A stretch of DNA of 64,000 nucleotides from Pseudomonadota bacterium (GTDB lineage: Bacteria > Pseudomonadota > Alphaproteobacteria > Rhizobiales > Methylopilaceae): positions 1-64,000 of the forward strand of contig JAEWFF010000022.1 in NCBI GenBank assembly GCA_023388965.1. The letters are read 5' to 3'. The notes under the pieces are model-generated. The model was not told the DNA's origin, did not search any database, and saw nothing but the letters and a program-made list of their open reading frames with translations. The position numbers were made by a program, and so were the translations under genes. Each line of letters begins with the position of its first letter. Within the stretch, counting starts at the first letter, position 1. Positions 14,803 through 23,798 of this stretch are shown in pieces.

Positions 14803-15921
14803 CTAGCCCCACGGGCCGCGTCCGCCGGGCAGGGGGAACGGCATTGGCGGACGGCGCTCATGTTCGGCCTCGGTCCCAATAGCCTCAGGCATGCTGTCTT
14901 CAGCGTCTCTATGCGCCTCGGGCAGCGGAAGCGGGCCGGGATCGCGTCCGCCCGCATAGCGCACGAGCGCCGCGCAGCGTTGTTCGATGGTCGGATGCGT
15001 CGCCCAGAACCCGCTGGGCTTGGAATCGATGAACAGGGCTTCGACCTGTCCGGGAATGGCGCCGAGATCCGAGCGGTTTTCGATCTTGCGCAGCGCCGAG
15101 ATCATGGCATCCGGATTCTTCGTCAGTTCGACCGCGCCCGCATCGGCCATATATTCGCGCCGCCGCGAGATCGCGAGCCGGAGCGCGAGGGCCGATAGCC
15201 GGGCAATGATGAAGATTGCGATGGCGATCAGGATCAGCACCATCGCGCCCCCTCCACCGCCGCCCTTACCGGGCGAGGAGTTCGAGCCGCCGGTGCGATA
15301 GGTCGGGCGATAGCGCACGCCGCCGCGGAAGAATCCGCGCATCAGGAGATCGCCGCCCAGCGAGACGATGCCGGCGAAGATCGCCGCTACCATGATGAGC
15401 TGCACATCGCGGTTGATGATGTGCGTCATCTCATGGGCGAGCACCGCTTCCAGTTCGCCATCGTCGAGCGTGTCGAGCAGGCCGCGCGTCACCGTGATCG
15501 CGTAATGCTCGCGCCGCACGCCGCTGGCATAGGCGTTCAGCACCGGCGTTTCGATGATGCGTATGGACGGGATCGGGCGTCCGCGCGAGATCGCGAGATT
15601 CTCGACCATATTGTAGAGACGCGGCGCGGACGAACGCTCGATCTTGCGTGCGCCGGTCAGGCCATCGACGATCTTCTGGTGGAAGAAAAAGGCGATGGTC
15701 AGCCAGATTGCAGAGCCAGCCAGGGCAATCGCAAGCGAACGCGGCAGAAGCCGCGCCGCTTCGTGGATGCCGTCGAGCACATACGGATTCTCGAAAATCG
15801 CGACAAAAACGAGATTGGCCGCGAACGCGATCATCAGCATCAGGAACGGAAAGCCGAGAAGAAGGAGAACCGTCTTCGCGGCATTGTTCCAGATATGCGT
15901 CTTGAGGCCGATCGCCTGCAT
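14803..15921 (-). CDS. M48 family membrane zinc metalloprotease (HtpX-like)
   Basis: A predicted inner-membrane protease that degrades misfolded membrane proteins. The 372-residue product has two N-terminal hydrophobic helices (about residues 15-42 and 60-82). The catalytic HEMTH zinc site is at residues 163-167, and the downstream glutamate is in RREYMADAGAVELT. A glycine-rich stretch separates it from a further membrane helix pair. The last 40 residues are Pro- and charge-rich. lemA lies 26 bases upstream in the same direction; an M48 protease paired with LemA is a widespread arrangement. The symbol htpX is avoided because several M48 subfamilies look alike. Confidence 0.9.
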   Translation of the reverse strand: MQAIGLKTHIWNNAAKTVLLLLGFPFLMLMIAFAANLVFVAIFENPYVLDGIHEAARLLPRSLAIALAGSAIWLTIAFFFHQKIVDGLTGARKIERSSAPRLYNMVENLAISRGRPIPSIRIIETPVLNAYASGVRREHYAITVTRGLLDTLDDGELEAVLAHEMTHIINRDVQLIMVAAIFAGIVSLGGDLLMRGFFRGGVRYRPTYRTGGSNSSPGKGGGGGGAMVLILIAIAIFIIARLSALALRLAISRRREYMADAGAVELTKNPDAMISALRKIENRSDLGAIPGQVEALFIDSKPSGFWATHPTIEQRCAALVRYAGGRDPGPLPLPEAHRDAEDSMPEAIGTEAEHERRPPMPFPLPGGRGPWG

Positions 15922-15947
15922 GGCCCCGCCTTTTCCGCGTCAGCCGC

Positions 15948-16511
15948 TCAGGAGCCGAAACCGACTTTCGGCGGCGCCTGGATCGCCGTGCGTTCGCCCT
16001 CGGCCACCTCGAAGAAGGTGCGCTGGGAAAAACCGAGCGAGCGCGCGAACAGGACGGCGGGGAATTGCTCCGTCGCCGAATTGTATTCCTGCACCGCATT
16101 GTTGAAGAAGCGCCGTGCCGCCGCGATCTTGTTTTCGAGATCGGACAATTCGGTCTGGAGTTGCAGGAAATTCGTGTTCGCCTTGAGGTCCGGATAGGCC
16201 TCGGCCAGCGCGAAGAGCTGGCGCAGCGCTCCCGTCAGCACGTTCTCGGCCGCCGCTGTCTCGGCCGGGCCGGAGGCGGCCATGGCGCTGTTGCGCGCCT
16301 TGATGACGGCATCGAGTGTTTCGCGCTCGTGGGTCGCATAGCCTTTCACGGTTTCGACCAGATTGGGAATAAGATCGTAGCGCTGCTTGAGCTGCACATC
16401 GACGTCCGACCAGGCCTGATTGGTCGTCTGCCGCAGCGCGACGAGGCGGTTGTAGATCGTGATGCCGCCAAGGGCGAGAACGGCGAGAATGCCGAGAAGG
16501 ATCCAGGACAC
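15948..16511 (-). CDS. lemA: LemA family protein
   Basis: LemA proteins are helical membrane-anchored proteins of unclear role that often accompany M48 proteases. The GTG at 16511 is chosen because GGAGG lies seven bases upstream and the product then begins directly with the membrane anchor (SWILLGILAVLALGGITIYN); an ATG at 16550 would add 13 residues. The 187-residue product has the family signature RLVALRQTTNQAWSDVDVQL, then RYDLIPNLVETVKGYATHE. The rest is a long coiled helical bundle. Confidence 0.92.
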   Translation of the reverse strand: MSWILLGILAVLALGGITIYNRLVALRQTTNQAWSDVDVQLKQRYDLIPNLVETVKGYATHERETLDAVIKARNSAMAASGPAETAAAENVLTGALRQLFALAEAYPDLKANTNFLQLQTELSDLENKIAAARRFFNNAVQEYNSATEQFPAVLFARSLGFSQRTFFEVAEGERTAIQAPPKVGFGS

Positions 16512-16632
16512 GATGAGGCCTCCGCAGGGATGGAGCGTAACGGTTAGCACATTTGCCGGCGGGCTTCATTCCGCCGGGCGAGGAGCCTATAAGTCGCGCC
16601 CATCGGCCCGGAAGTTCAAAAGGACAGCGTTC

Positions 16633-18042
16633 ATGATGCCAAGGCGAATGGCGGCCATTTTTCTCGCGGCCCTTGTGGCGGCCCCGGTGGTGATGGCGCA
16701 GGACAGGACGGTTCCGCAAAGCCAGGCCGAGGTCCAGCTTTCCTATGCGCCTCTGGTCAAGGGCGTCTCGCCGGCGGTCGTCAATGTCTATGCGTCGCGC
16801 GTCGTTGCCGCCCGCCCGGTCGGCTTTCCGTTCAACGATCCGCTCTTCGCCGAGCTGTTCGGCGGCCAGATGCCGAACATGCCGCGCGAACGCATGCAGA
16901 GATCGCTCGGCTCCGGCGTCATCGTCGGCGCGGAGGGTCTTATCGTCACCAACAACCACGTCATCCAGGGCATGACGGATGTGCGCGTCTCGCTCGTCGA
17001 TCAGCGCGAATTCGATGCCGATATCGTGCTGACCGATCCCCTGTCCGACATCGCGGTCCTGCGCGTCCGCGAATCCACGGGAACCTTCCCGACCGTCCAG
17101 CTTGCCGAAAGCGACACGACCGAGGTCGGCGATATCGTGCTGGCCATCGGCAATCCGTTCGGCCTCGGCCAATCGGTGTCGCAGGGCATCGTGTCCGCCA
17201 TCCGCCGTGTGGAGAAGAAAACCGGCGAGCAGGCGGTCTATCTGCAGACCGACGCGGCCATCAATCAGGGCAATTCCGGCGGCGCGCTGGTCGATATGCG
17301 GGGCCATCTCGTCGGCATCAATACATCGATCTTCACGCGAGGCGGCGGTTCGGACGGCATCGGCTTTGCCGTGCCAAGTTCCATCGTGCGGCTCGTTGTG
17401 GAGGCCGCGCGCGCCGGGGAAACGGTGGTGCGCCGTCCGTGGCTCGGCGCCGAGCTTCAGGCGGTCACGCGCGAGATCGCCGAGGGCATGGAGATCGACC
17501 GCCCGTTCGGCGCGCTGATCGCCGATCTGTACGATGGCTCGCCCGCGGCCAGCGCCGGCCTCAAGCCCGGCGACATCGTCATCTCGTTCAACGGTCATCC
17601 TGTCGAGGATCCGACCGCGCTCACCTATCAGCTCACCATCGCGCCGCTCGGCAGCCGCGTTGCGCTCAATGTGCTGCGCGACGGGCGGCAGATGGCGGTC
17701 GCGCTCGATGTGCTGCCCGCGCCGGAAACCGTGCCGCGCGACGAGACGATTCTTGAGGGGCAGGGGCCGCTCACGGGCGCGAAAGTCGTCAATCTCTCTC
17801 CGGCGGTCGCGCAGGAACTCGGCGCGGGCGGAGCCGGCGAGGGAGTGATCGTCGTCGATGTCGAGCGCGGCACCCTGGCGGCGCGTGCCGGTTTCGAGAA
17901 AGGCGACCGGATTCTCGCCGTCAACGGTCAGGAGATCGACAGCGTCAAGACATTGTCCGCGGCCAATGCCGCCGGGCAGCGCCAGTGGAAGATCACCATC
18001 CAGCGGCGCGGCCAGGTCGCCACGCGCGTCTTCCGGTTCTGA
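16633..18042 (+). CDS. Do-like periplasmic serine protease (DegP/MucD type)
   Basis: A periplasmic protease and chaperone for misfolded envelope proteins. From the ATG at 16633 the 469-residue product has a signal peptide (residues 1-22, ending VVMA). A trypsin-like domain follows with catalytic His109 (TNNHV), Asp139 (DPLSDIAVL) and Ser215 (GNSGGAL), then two PDZ domains at roughly residues 260-345 and 370-465. Sequence open upstream of this ATG lacks a signal peptide and is discarded. The gene is divergent from lemA and its stop abuts the rarA start. Confidence 0.94.
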   Translation: MMPRRMAAIFLAALVAAPVVMAQDRTVPQSQAEVQLSYAPLVKGVSPAVVNVYASRVVAARPVGFPFNDPLFAELFGGQMPNMPRERMQRSLGSGVIVGAEGLIVTNNHVIQGMTDVRVSLVDQREFDADIVLTDPLSDIAVLRVRESTGTFPTVQLAESDTTEVGDIVLAIGNPFGLGQSVSQGIVSAIRRVEKKTGEQAVYLQTDAAINQGNSGGALVDMRGHLVGINTSIFTRGGGSDGIGFAVPSSIVRLVVEAARAGETVVRRPWLGAELQAVTREIAEGMEIDRPFGALIADLYDGSPAASAGLKPGDIVISFNGHPVEDPTALTYQLTIAPLGSRVALNVLRDGRQMAVALDVLPAPETVPRDETILEGQGPLTGAKVVNLSPAVAQELGAGGAGEGVIVVDVERGTLAARAGFEKGDRILAVNGQEIDSVKTLSAANAAGQRQWKITIQRRGQVATRVFRF

Positions 18043-19368
18043 ATGGGCGCGCGCAAGGGGCCCAATCTCTTCGAAGCCGCCGGTCTCGACCGGTCCGCGC
18101 CCCGGCCGCTGGCCGATCGCCTGCGTCCGCAAAAACTTGCGGAGGTCGTGGGGCAGGATCACCTTGTCGGGACTGACGGCGCGCTGACGCGGCTGCTCGA
18201 TGCCGCAAGCCTCGGTTCGCTGATCTTCTGGGGCCCGCCCGGCACCGGCAAGACCACGGTCGCGCGCCTTCTGGCCAATGAGACCGATCTTTATTTCGAA
18301 CCGATCTCGGCCATTTTTTCCGGCGTCGCCGATCTGAAGAAGATATTCGAGGCGGCCCGCGCCCGCCGCGCGACGGGGCAGGGCACGCTTCTGTTCGTCG
18401 ATGAGATTCATCGTTTCAACCGCGCCCAGCAGGACGCGTTCCTGCCGGTCATGGAAGACGGCACGGTCACGCTCGTCGGTGCGACGACGGAAAATCCGAG
18501 CTTCGCGCTCAACGCGGCGCTTCTGTCGCGCGCGCGTGTCATGGTGTTCCGTTCGCTGGATGATGAGGCGATCGGCAAACTGCTCGCCCGCGCCGAAGAG
18601 ATCGAAGGCAAGCCGCTGCCGTTGAACGAGGAGGCGCGTGCTGCGCTCATCCGCATGGCCGACGGCGATGGCCGCGCCTCGCTCACTCTCGCCGAAGAAC
18701 TCTGGCGTGCCGCCCGCTCGGGCGAAATATTCGACAATGCCGCGCTTCAGGACGTCATCCAGCGCCGCGCGCCGATCTACGACAAATCGCAGGACGGTCA
18801 TTACAATCTGATTTCCGCGCTGCACAAATCCGTGCGCGGCTCCGATCCCGATGCGGCGCTCTATTATCTCGCGCGTATGCTCGATGCTGGCGAAGACCCG
18901 CTTTATCTCGCGCGGCGTCTCATCCGCATGGCCTCGGAAGATATCGGCATGGCCGATCCGCAGGCGCTTTCCGTCTGCATCGCGGCCCGCGATGCCTATG
19001 AGCAGCTCGGCACGCCGGAAGGCGAACTCGCCATCGCGCAGGCCTGTATTTACCTCGCGGCCGCACCGAAATCCAACGCCGCCTATATGGCCTACAAGGC
19101 TGCCCGCCGCGTGGCGCAGGAGCACGGCTCGCTCGTGCCGCCGAAGCACATCCTGAACGCGCCGACCCGGCTGATGAAGGATGAGGGATACGGCGCCGGC
19201 TACGATTACGATCATGACGCGCCGGACGCCTTTTCCGGTCAGAACTATTTTCCGGATGAGATGGGGCGCCAGACTTTCTATGAGCCGGTCGAGCGCGGCT
19301 TCGAGCGCGAGATTCGCAAACGTCTCGATTACTGGGCGAAGCTGCGGCGCGAGCGCGGGCAGCAATAA
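18043..19368 (+). CDS. rarA: Replication-associated recombination protein RarA (MgsA)
   Basis: RarA is an AAA+ ATPase related to clamp loaders that acts at stalled replication forks with SSB and RecA. The 441-residue product has Walker A GPPGTGKTT near residue 64, Walker B LFVDEIHRFN near residue 120, sensor 1 GATTEN, and the C-terminal tetramerisation region containing MASEDIGMADP and AAPKSNAAY. The ATG follows the protease stop with no gap, so the two are probably co-transcribed. Confidence 0.95.
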   Translation: MGARKGPNLFEAAGLDRSAPRPLADRLRPQKLAEVVGQDHLVGTDGALTRLLDAASLGSLIFWGPPGTGKTTVARLLANETDLYFEPISAIFSGVADLKKIFEAARARRATGQGTLLFVDEIHRFNRAQQDAFLPVMEDGTVTLVGATTENPSFALNAALLSRARVMVFRSLDDEAIGKLLARAEEIEGKPLPLNEEARAALIRMADGDGRASLTLAEELWRAARSGEIFDNAALQDVIQRRAPIYDKSQDGHYNLISALHKSVRGSDPDAALYYLARMLDAGEDPLYLARRLIRMASEDIGMADPQALSVCIAARDAYEQLGTPEGELAIAQACIYLAAAPKSNAAYMAYKAARRVAQEHGSLVPPKHILNAPTRLMKDEGYGAGYDYDHDAPDAFSGQNYFPDEMGRQTFYEPVERGFEREIRKRLDYWAKLRRERGQQ

Positions 19369-19415
19369 GTCCAGTCTTTTGCTCGCCAATCCGGGCGCGG
19401 GCTAGAACCCCCCGC

Positions 19416-19973
19416 ATGAAATCCGACCCGCTTGCCGCGCCGCGCTCGCCGTCGCTGGCCGAACTCGCTATGTCCTTTGTCGGCGTCAGCATAATGGGCT
19501 TTGGCGGCGTCATGCCCTGGGCGCGCTGGGTCGCGGTCGAGCGCCGGAACTGGCTCACCGAGCGCGAATTCCTCGAAACAATGGCGCTGTGCCAGACGCT
19601 GCCCGGCGTCAACATCCTCAATTTCGCGGTCATCGTCGGCAACCGCTTTCATGGCGTCGCGGGTGTGGTGGTCGGCATTCTGTCGCTGACGGCCGTTCCG
19701 TTCGCGCTCGTGCTTACATTGGCGGGGCTTTACACGGCCTATGGCGATGCGCCCGGCGTGCGCGATGCGCTGCGCGGCGTGGGCTCTGTCGGCGCCGGAA
19801 TGGTCGCGGCCATGGCGATCAGGATGGCGCTGCAATTGCGCGACGAATGGGTGGCGATGGTGGCGGCCGCCGCCGCTTTCGTGACGGTCGGCGTGTTCCG
19901 CGTTCCGCTGCTCGTCGCACTCGCCGTGCTCGCGCCGCTGACGATCTTCTATGCGTGGCGGAGACTGCGGTGA
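19416..19973 (+). CDS. Chromate-type (CHR family) transporter, first half-size subunit
   Basis: One of two adjacent half-size CHR membrane proteins. The 185-residue product has about five to six hydrophobic segments and the family features FGGVMPWARWVAVERRNWLTE near residue 30 and CQTLPGVNILNFAVIVGNR near residue 65. Known CHR proteins export chromate or related oxyanions, and paired short members work together. Its last four bases overlap the second subunit (GTGA). The true substrate cannot be told from sequence; chromate resistance is only one possibility. Confidence 0.88.
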   Translation: MKSDPLAAPRSPSLAELAMSFVGVSIMGFGGVMPWARWVAVERRNWLTEREFLETMALCQTLPGVNILNFAVIVGNRFHGVAGVVVGILSLTAVPFALVLTLAGLYTAYGDAPGVRDALRGVGSVGAGMVAAMAIRMALQLRDEWVAMVAAAAAFVTVGVFRVPLLVALAVLAPLTIFYAWRRLR

Positions 19974-20503
19974 AGCCGGGCGACGACATCATCGCGCTGG
20001 CTGCCTCTTTCGCCGTCATCTCGCTGATGGCGTTCGGCGGTGTGAACGCGGTTCTGCCGGAAGTGCACCGGCAGGCGGTCGATCTGCATATGTGGCTCGG
20101 CAACGACCGCTTCACCGAACTTTACGCGCTGTCCCAGGCCGCGCCCGGCCCGAACATGATGATCGTGACCCTGATCGGCTGGCAGGCCGCCGGGCTCGTC
20201 GGTGCGCTGGTCGCGACGGTTGCGGTCGTCACGCCGAGCTGCCTTCTGGCCTATGTCGTCACGCGCACATGGACGCATTACCGCGAGGCGCGCTGGCGCA
20301 AGGCCATCGAAGCCGGCATGATTCCGCTCACTGTCGGTTTCGTCTCCGCGGGCGCCCTCGTCATCACCCAGACGGTCGCCGAGGGCGAGTGGAAGCTGAT
20401 GGCGGTTACGGCGGCGAGCGCGCTTCTGATCGCCTTTACCCGCGTCCATCCTTTGATCCCTCTGGCGGTCGCGGGCGGGCTCGGCTATGCGGGGCTCTTC
20501 TAG
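19970..20503 (+). CDS. Chromate-type (CHR family) transporter, second half-size subunit
   Basis: The partner of the preceding gene, 177 residues from a GTG that overlaps the first subunit's stop. It repeats the CHR domain pattern in diverged form: FGGVNAVLPEVHRQAVD near residue 20 and LSQAAPGPNMMIVTLIGW near residue 50, followed by several membrane segments. The overlap makes translational coupling and a one-to-one complex likely. Full-length ChrA corresponds to these two domains in a single chain. crcB follows after 11 bases, so the three form one operon. Confidence 0.88.
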   Translation: MKPGDDIIALAASFAVISLMAFGGVNAVLPEVHRQAVDLHMWLGNDRFTELYALSQAAPGPNMMIVTLIGWQAAGLVGALVATVAVVTPSCLLAYVVTRTWTHYREARWRKAIEAGMIPLTVGFVSAGALVITQTVAEGEWKLMAVTAASALLIAFTRVHPLIPLAVAGGLGYAGLF

Positions 20504-20514
20504 GAGCATTTCTC

Positions 20515-20889
20515 ATGCAGGCTCTGGCCCTGGTTTTCGTCGGCGGCGGCATCGGCGCCTCGCTGCGCCATCTCGTCAATCTTGCCGCCGCGCGGCTGTT
20601 CGGCGTCTCGTTCCCGTGGGGCACGCTGATGGTCAACGTTGCCGGGTCGTTCGTCATGGGCCTTCTGGTCGCGTGGTTCGCGCTGAAATATCAAGGCGGC
20701 GGGCAGGGCTTGCGGCTGTTTCTTGCCACCGGCGTTCTGGGCGGTTTCACCACTTTTTCGGCCTTCTCGGCCGATGCCGTGGCCCTTTGGGAACGCGGAA
20801 CGCATGGTGCCGCCGCAGCCTATGTGGCGGTCTCCGTTCTCCTGTCGCTCGGCGCGCTGGTGCTGGGCCTTGCCGCCGGCCGGGCCTGA
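20515..20889 (+). CDS. crcB: Fluoride channel CrcB (Fluc)
   Basis: CrcB forms a dual-topology dimer that expels fluoride from the cytoplasm. The ATG at 20515 has GGAG nine bases upstream and gives 124 residues. Motifs are GGGIGASLRH at residues 10-19, FPWGTLMVNVAGSF near residue 33 and GFTTFSAFS near residue 75, with four membrane helices. No fluoride riboswitch fits in the 11 bases before it. It lies between the CHR pair and rluC. Confidence 0.95.
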   Translation: MQALALVFVGGGIGASLRHLVNLAAARLFGVSFPWGTLMVNVAGSFVMGLLVAWFALKYQGGGQGLRLFLATGVLGGFTTFSAFSADAVALWERGTHGAAAAYVAVSVLLSLGALVLGLAAGRA

Positions 20890-20900
20890 GGATTCGTCAC

Positions 20901-21899
20901 ATGGCCGTTGAAATCGTCACAGTGAAGGACAGCGAGGACGGGCTCCGGCTCGACCGTTTCCTGAAGGCGCGCTATCCGGCGCTCGGCTTCGGCCAGCTCC
21001 AGAAAATCCTGCGCACGGGCCAGGTGCGCGTCGATGGCGCCCGCGCCAAGCCGCAGGTGCGGCTCGAGGCCGGGCAGAGCGTGCGGATTCCGCCGCTCGG
21101 CGAAGCGGCCGCGAAAGACGCCTCTGCTGCTCGCCCGAAGCCGGATGACCGGGACGCCGCGTTCATCCGGAGCCTCGTTCTTTACGAGGACAAGGACGTG
21201 ATGGTGCTCAACAAGCCGCACGGCCTTGCCGTGCAGGGCGGTTCGGGCACGACGCGCCATATCGACGGGATGCTGGCCGCGCTGACGGGGCCGGACGGCG
21301 AGCGGCCGAAGCTCGTCCATCGCCTCGACCGCGACACGGCTGGCTGCCTCGTCATCGCCAAGAACCGCAAGGCGGCGTCCGTGCTCGGCAAGACGTTCAA
21401 TTCACGTTCGGCGCGCAAGATCTACTGGGCGCTTGTGCCGGGCGTGCCCGAGCCGCGTCAGGGCCGCATCTCCACCTATCTTGCCAAGGGCGGTGCGCAT
21501 GGCGAGGAGAAGATGCATGTCGCCAAGCATGGCGACCGGGAGGCCAGCCATGCCATCACCTATTATGCGGTGGTCGAGAAGGCCGGGAAACAGGCTGCGT
21601 GGCTGTCGCTCAAGCCGGTGACGGGCCGCACCCACCAGCTCCGCGCGCATCTGGAGCATATCGGCCACCCGATTCTCGGCGATCCGAAATACGGTACGGA
21701 CCGGAAGTTGCCCGAAGGCCTTGCGGAAGATCTGTCGGACAAGCTGCTTCTTCTGGCGCGCCGCATCACTTTGCCGAAGCCCGGCGGCGGCACGATCGAT
21801 GTCACTGCGCCGCTGCCCGAGCATTTCAAGGCGGCCTTCGCCCATTTCGGCTTCGATCCAAAGGGGGAAGACCCCATTCTCAAGGCGCCGGAAGACTAA
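20901..21899 (+). CDS. rluC: 23S rRNA pseudouridine synthase RluC/RluD family
   Basis: The enzyme converts uridines of 23S rRNA to pseudouridine. The ATG at 20901 gives 332 residues: an S4 RNA-binding domain (RLDRFLKARYPALGF, residues 14-80) and a catalytic domain with HRLDRDTAGCLV, whose aspartate is catalytic, and GRTHQLRAHLEHIGHPI. Between them is a linker containing RPKPDDRDAAF. The order crcB-rluC-HAD-ATP12 is common in the Hyphomicrobiales. The exact target uridines are not determined by sequence. Confidence 0.94.
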   Translation: MAVEIVTVKDSEDGLRLDRFLKARYPALGFGQLQKILRTGQVRVDGARAKPQVRLEAGQSVRIPPLGEAAAKDASAARPKPDDRDAAFIRSLVLYEDKDVMVLNKPHGLAVQGGSGTTRHIDGMLAALTGPDGERPKLVHRLDRDTAGCLVIAKNRKAASVLGKTFNSRSARKIYWALVPGVPEPRQGRISTYLAKGGAHGEEKMHVAKHGDREASHAITYYAVVEKAGKQAAWLSLKPVTGRTHQLRAHLEHIGHPILGDPKYGTDRKLPEGLAEDLSDKLLLLARRITLPKPGGGTIDVTAPLPEHFKAAFAHFGFDPKGEDPILKAPED

Positions 21900-21993
21900 C
21901 GGCGTCACCCGCTTGCGTTCTTGAGCAGCGCACCCGTTCGGCTTGGCCGCGCGGGGCTGAACGATTACATGAAGGCAAACCCCGAGAGGCCCC

Positions 21994-22656
21994 GTGAATC
22001 TTGTCGTTTTCGATGTCGACGGAACCTTGATCGACAGCCAGCAGATGATCTGCGCCGCCATGGACCGCGCCTTCGATGCGCATGGTCTTGTGCCGCCCTC
22101 CCGTGCGGAGGTTTTGTCCATCGTCGGCCTGTCGCTCGAAACCGCGATGCGGGCTCTGGTGCGCGAGGAGCCGGATGCGCTGGCCGGGCCTCTGGCGGAG
22201 GCCTACAAGGCGGCATTCTTCGATCTGCGCCACAGCCCTGACCATCACGAGCCGCTGTTTCCCGGAGCCATCGAGGCGCTGGACCGGCTGGCCGGGCGCT
22301 CGGATGTCGTTCTCGGCCTCGCCACGGGCAAATCGCGGCGCGGGGTCGATGCCATCCTCGATCTGCACGATCTGCATGGCCGCTTCGTCACGATCCAGAC
22401 CGCCGACGACCACCCCTCCAAGCCGCATCCTTCCATGATCGCCGCCGCGCTGTCCGAGACGGGCGCGCTGCCGGGCGAGACGGTCATGATCGGCGATACG
22501 ACCTATGACGTCGAAATGGGGCGCGCGGCCGGGGCGCGGGCCATCGGCGTCGGCTGGGGCTATCACGCGACGGATTCGCTTCTGGCGGCCGGCGCGGAAA
22601 TCGTCCTCTCGGATTTCGCCGATCTCGACCGTGCGCTCGCCACGGAGACGGCATGA
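21994..22656 (+). CDS. HAD family phosphatase (phosphoglycolate phosphatase-like)
   Basis: A 220-residue haloacid dehalogenase-superfamily hydrolase. Motif I is FDVDGTLID (nucleophile Asp7, acid Asp9), motif II is in LGLATGKSRRG, motif III lysine lies near SKPHPSM and motif IV is IGDTTYDVEMG. A helical cap at residues 15-80 groups it with Gph/PGP-like enzymes. The start is the GTG at 21994 with GAGAGG upstream. It overlaps the ATP12 gene by four bases. Substrate unknown. Confidence 0.9.
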   Translation: MNLVVFDVDGTLIDSQQMICAAMDRAFDAHGLVPPSRAEVLSIVGLSLETAMRALVREEPDALAGPLAEAYKAAFFDLRHSPDHHEPLFPGAIEALDRLAGRSDVVLGLATGKSRRGVDAILDLHDLHGRFVTIQTADDHPSKPHPSMIAAALSETGALPGETVMIGDTTYDVEMGRAAGARAIGVGWGYHATDSLLAAGAEIVLSDFADLDRALATETA

Positions 22657-23390
22657 GCGATGATGTAAAAGGCCTGCGTCCCGCAGCGCCCGTTCTGCCG
22701 AAACGCTTCTACAAGAACGCCGAGGCCGCGCCGAGGGACGGCGCGTTCGTCATTCTGCTCGACGGACGGCCGGTACGTACGCCTGCGAAGAACATGGCGT
22801 CCGTGCCTTCCGAAAGGCTGGCGCTGGCGCTTGCAGCCGAATGGAACGCGCAGGCGGAGGTGATCGACCCGGCTCTTATGCCGCTCACCCGCATCGTCAA
22901 TTCCGCGCTCGACGGCGTTGCGAACACGGCCGATGCCGTGCGCGAGGAGATCGTCAAATATGCCGGTTCGGACCTCCTGTGCTATCGCGCCGAAGGGCCG
23001 GAGCGTCTGGTCGCGCGCCAGAACGCGGTGTGGAATCCGGTGCTCGACTGGATGCGCGAGGAATTCGGTGCCCGCTTCATCCTGGCGGAAGGGATCGTGT
23101 TCGTCGCCCAGTCCGGCGAGGCGCTGAATGCGGTGCGCACACCGCTGGCCGATCTCGACATCTTCCGTCTCGCCGCCGCCAGTGTAATGACGACGCTGAC
23201 GGGCTCGGCGCTTCTGGCTCTGGCGGTGCTGAAAGGCCGCCTGTCGGCGGAAGAGGCCTGGGCGGCGGCCCATGTCGATGAGGACTGGAACATCGAGCAA
23301 TGGGGCGCGGATGAAGAGGCGGCCGAGCGCCGGGCGCGCCGTTTCGAGGAAATGCAGGCCGCCGCGCGACTGATGGCGCTGGCGGCCTGA
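22653..23390 (+). CDS. ATP12 family chaperone for F1-ATPase assembly
   Basis: ATP12 binds the free alpha subunit of F1-ATPase until beta joins it; bacterial homologues are essentially restricted to alphaproteobacteria. The 245-residue product has the PKRFYKNAEAAPRDGAFVILLDGRPVRTPA start, the EWNAQAEVIDPALMPLTRIVNSALD segment near residue 65 and the SDLLCYRAEGPERLVARQ and ALAVLKGRLSAEEAW motifs. The ATG overlaps the HAD stop, indicating coupling. Confidence 0.94.
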   Translation: MSDDVKGLRPAAPVLPKRFYKNAEAAPRDGAFVILLDGRPVRTPAKNMASVPSERLALALAAEWNAQAEVIDPALMPLTRIVNSALDGVANTADAVREEIVKYAGSDLLCYRAEGPERLVARQNAVWNPVLDWMREEFGARFILAEGIVFVAQSGEALNAVRTPLADLDIFRLAAASVMTTLTGSALLALAVLKGRLSAEEAWAAAHVDEDWNIEQWGADEEAAERRARRFEEMQAAARLMALAA

Positions 23391-23406
23391 ATCCTGTCTT
23401 TACAAC

Positions 23407-23685
23407 TTATTTTGCGTGGATCAGGCGGATGCACTTTGCGGCGGCTTCGCCGATCTTGCGCCCTTCGGCCTCGGTGATCTTGCCGGCATTGTATTTCGGC
23501 TCCAGATAGCCGCGCACCGCGTTCTCGAGCGTCACATTGTTCTTTTCGACGGCGACGATGCCGTAGCGATAGGTCTTCAGCGTTTCGCCGGACAATCCCT
23601 TGGCGCATTCGTCTGCCGCCTTGCGGTCGGCGAGAGCGGTGGAGGGAAGGGCGATCAGGGCAAGGACGGTCAGAACACGGATCAT
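23407..23685 (-). CDS. Small secreted protein with two cysteines
   Basis: A 92-residue protein of unknown function. The ATG at 23685 is chosen because it directly opens a signal peptide (MIRVLTVLALIALPSTALAD, cleavage expected near residue 19-20) and GAGAGG precedes it. The mature part has about 73 residues, mostly helical by composition, with one cysteine near each end (DECAKGL and AAKCIRL), able to form one disulfide. Small two-cysteine periplasmic proteins of similar layout occur in relatives, but I cannot assign a role. It converges on the ATP12 gene. Confidence 0.75.
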   Translation of the reverse strand: MIRVLTVLALIALPSTALADRKAADECAKGLSGETLKTYRYGIVAVEKNNVTLENAVRGYLEPKYNAGKITEAEGRKIGEAAAKCIRLIHAK

Positions 23686-23798
23686 GGAGCCTCTCGTCGG
23701 ATACGGTGCAACGCTCAACCGATCCCACGGACCGGCGATTCACTCAACGCACAAGCAGGCCAAACGCCCGATTCTGCGCGTATGTTGCAAGCATGGCC

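Noticed and set aside
16512..16550. Upstream ATG start for LemA adding 13 residues.
   Set aside because: The GTG at 16511 has a GGAGG seven bases upstream and leads directly into the membrane anchor; the extension does not match the family.
15940..19389. A leftward open frame of more than 1,100 codons.
   Set aside because: It runs antisense across lemA, the Do-like protease and rarA, all with clear family motifs. Long antisense frames are normal in G+C-rich codon-biased DNA and the translation is Arg/Asp/Gly-rich without domains.
20504..20514. Possible fluoride riboswitch before crcB.
   Set aside because: Only 11 bases separate crcB from the previous gene and there is no room for the fold.
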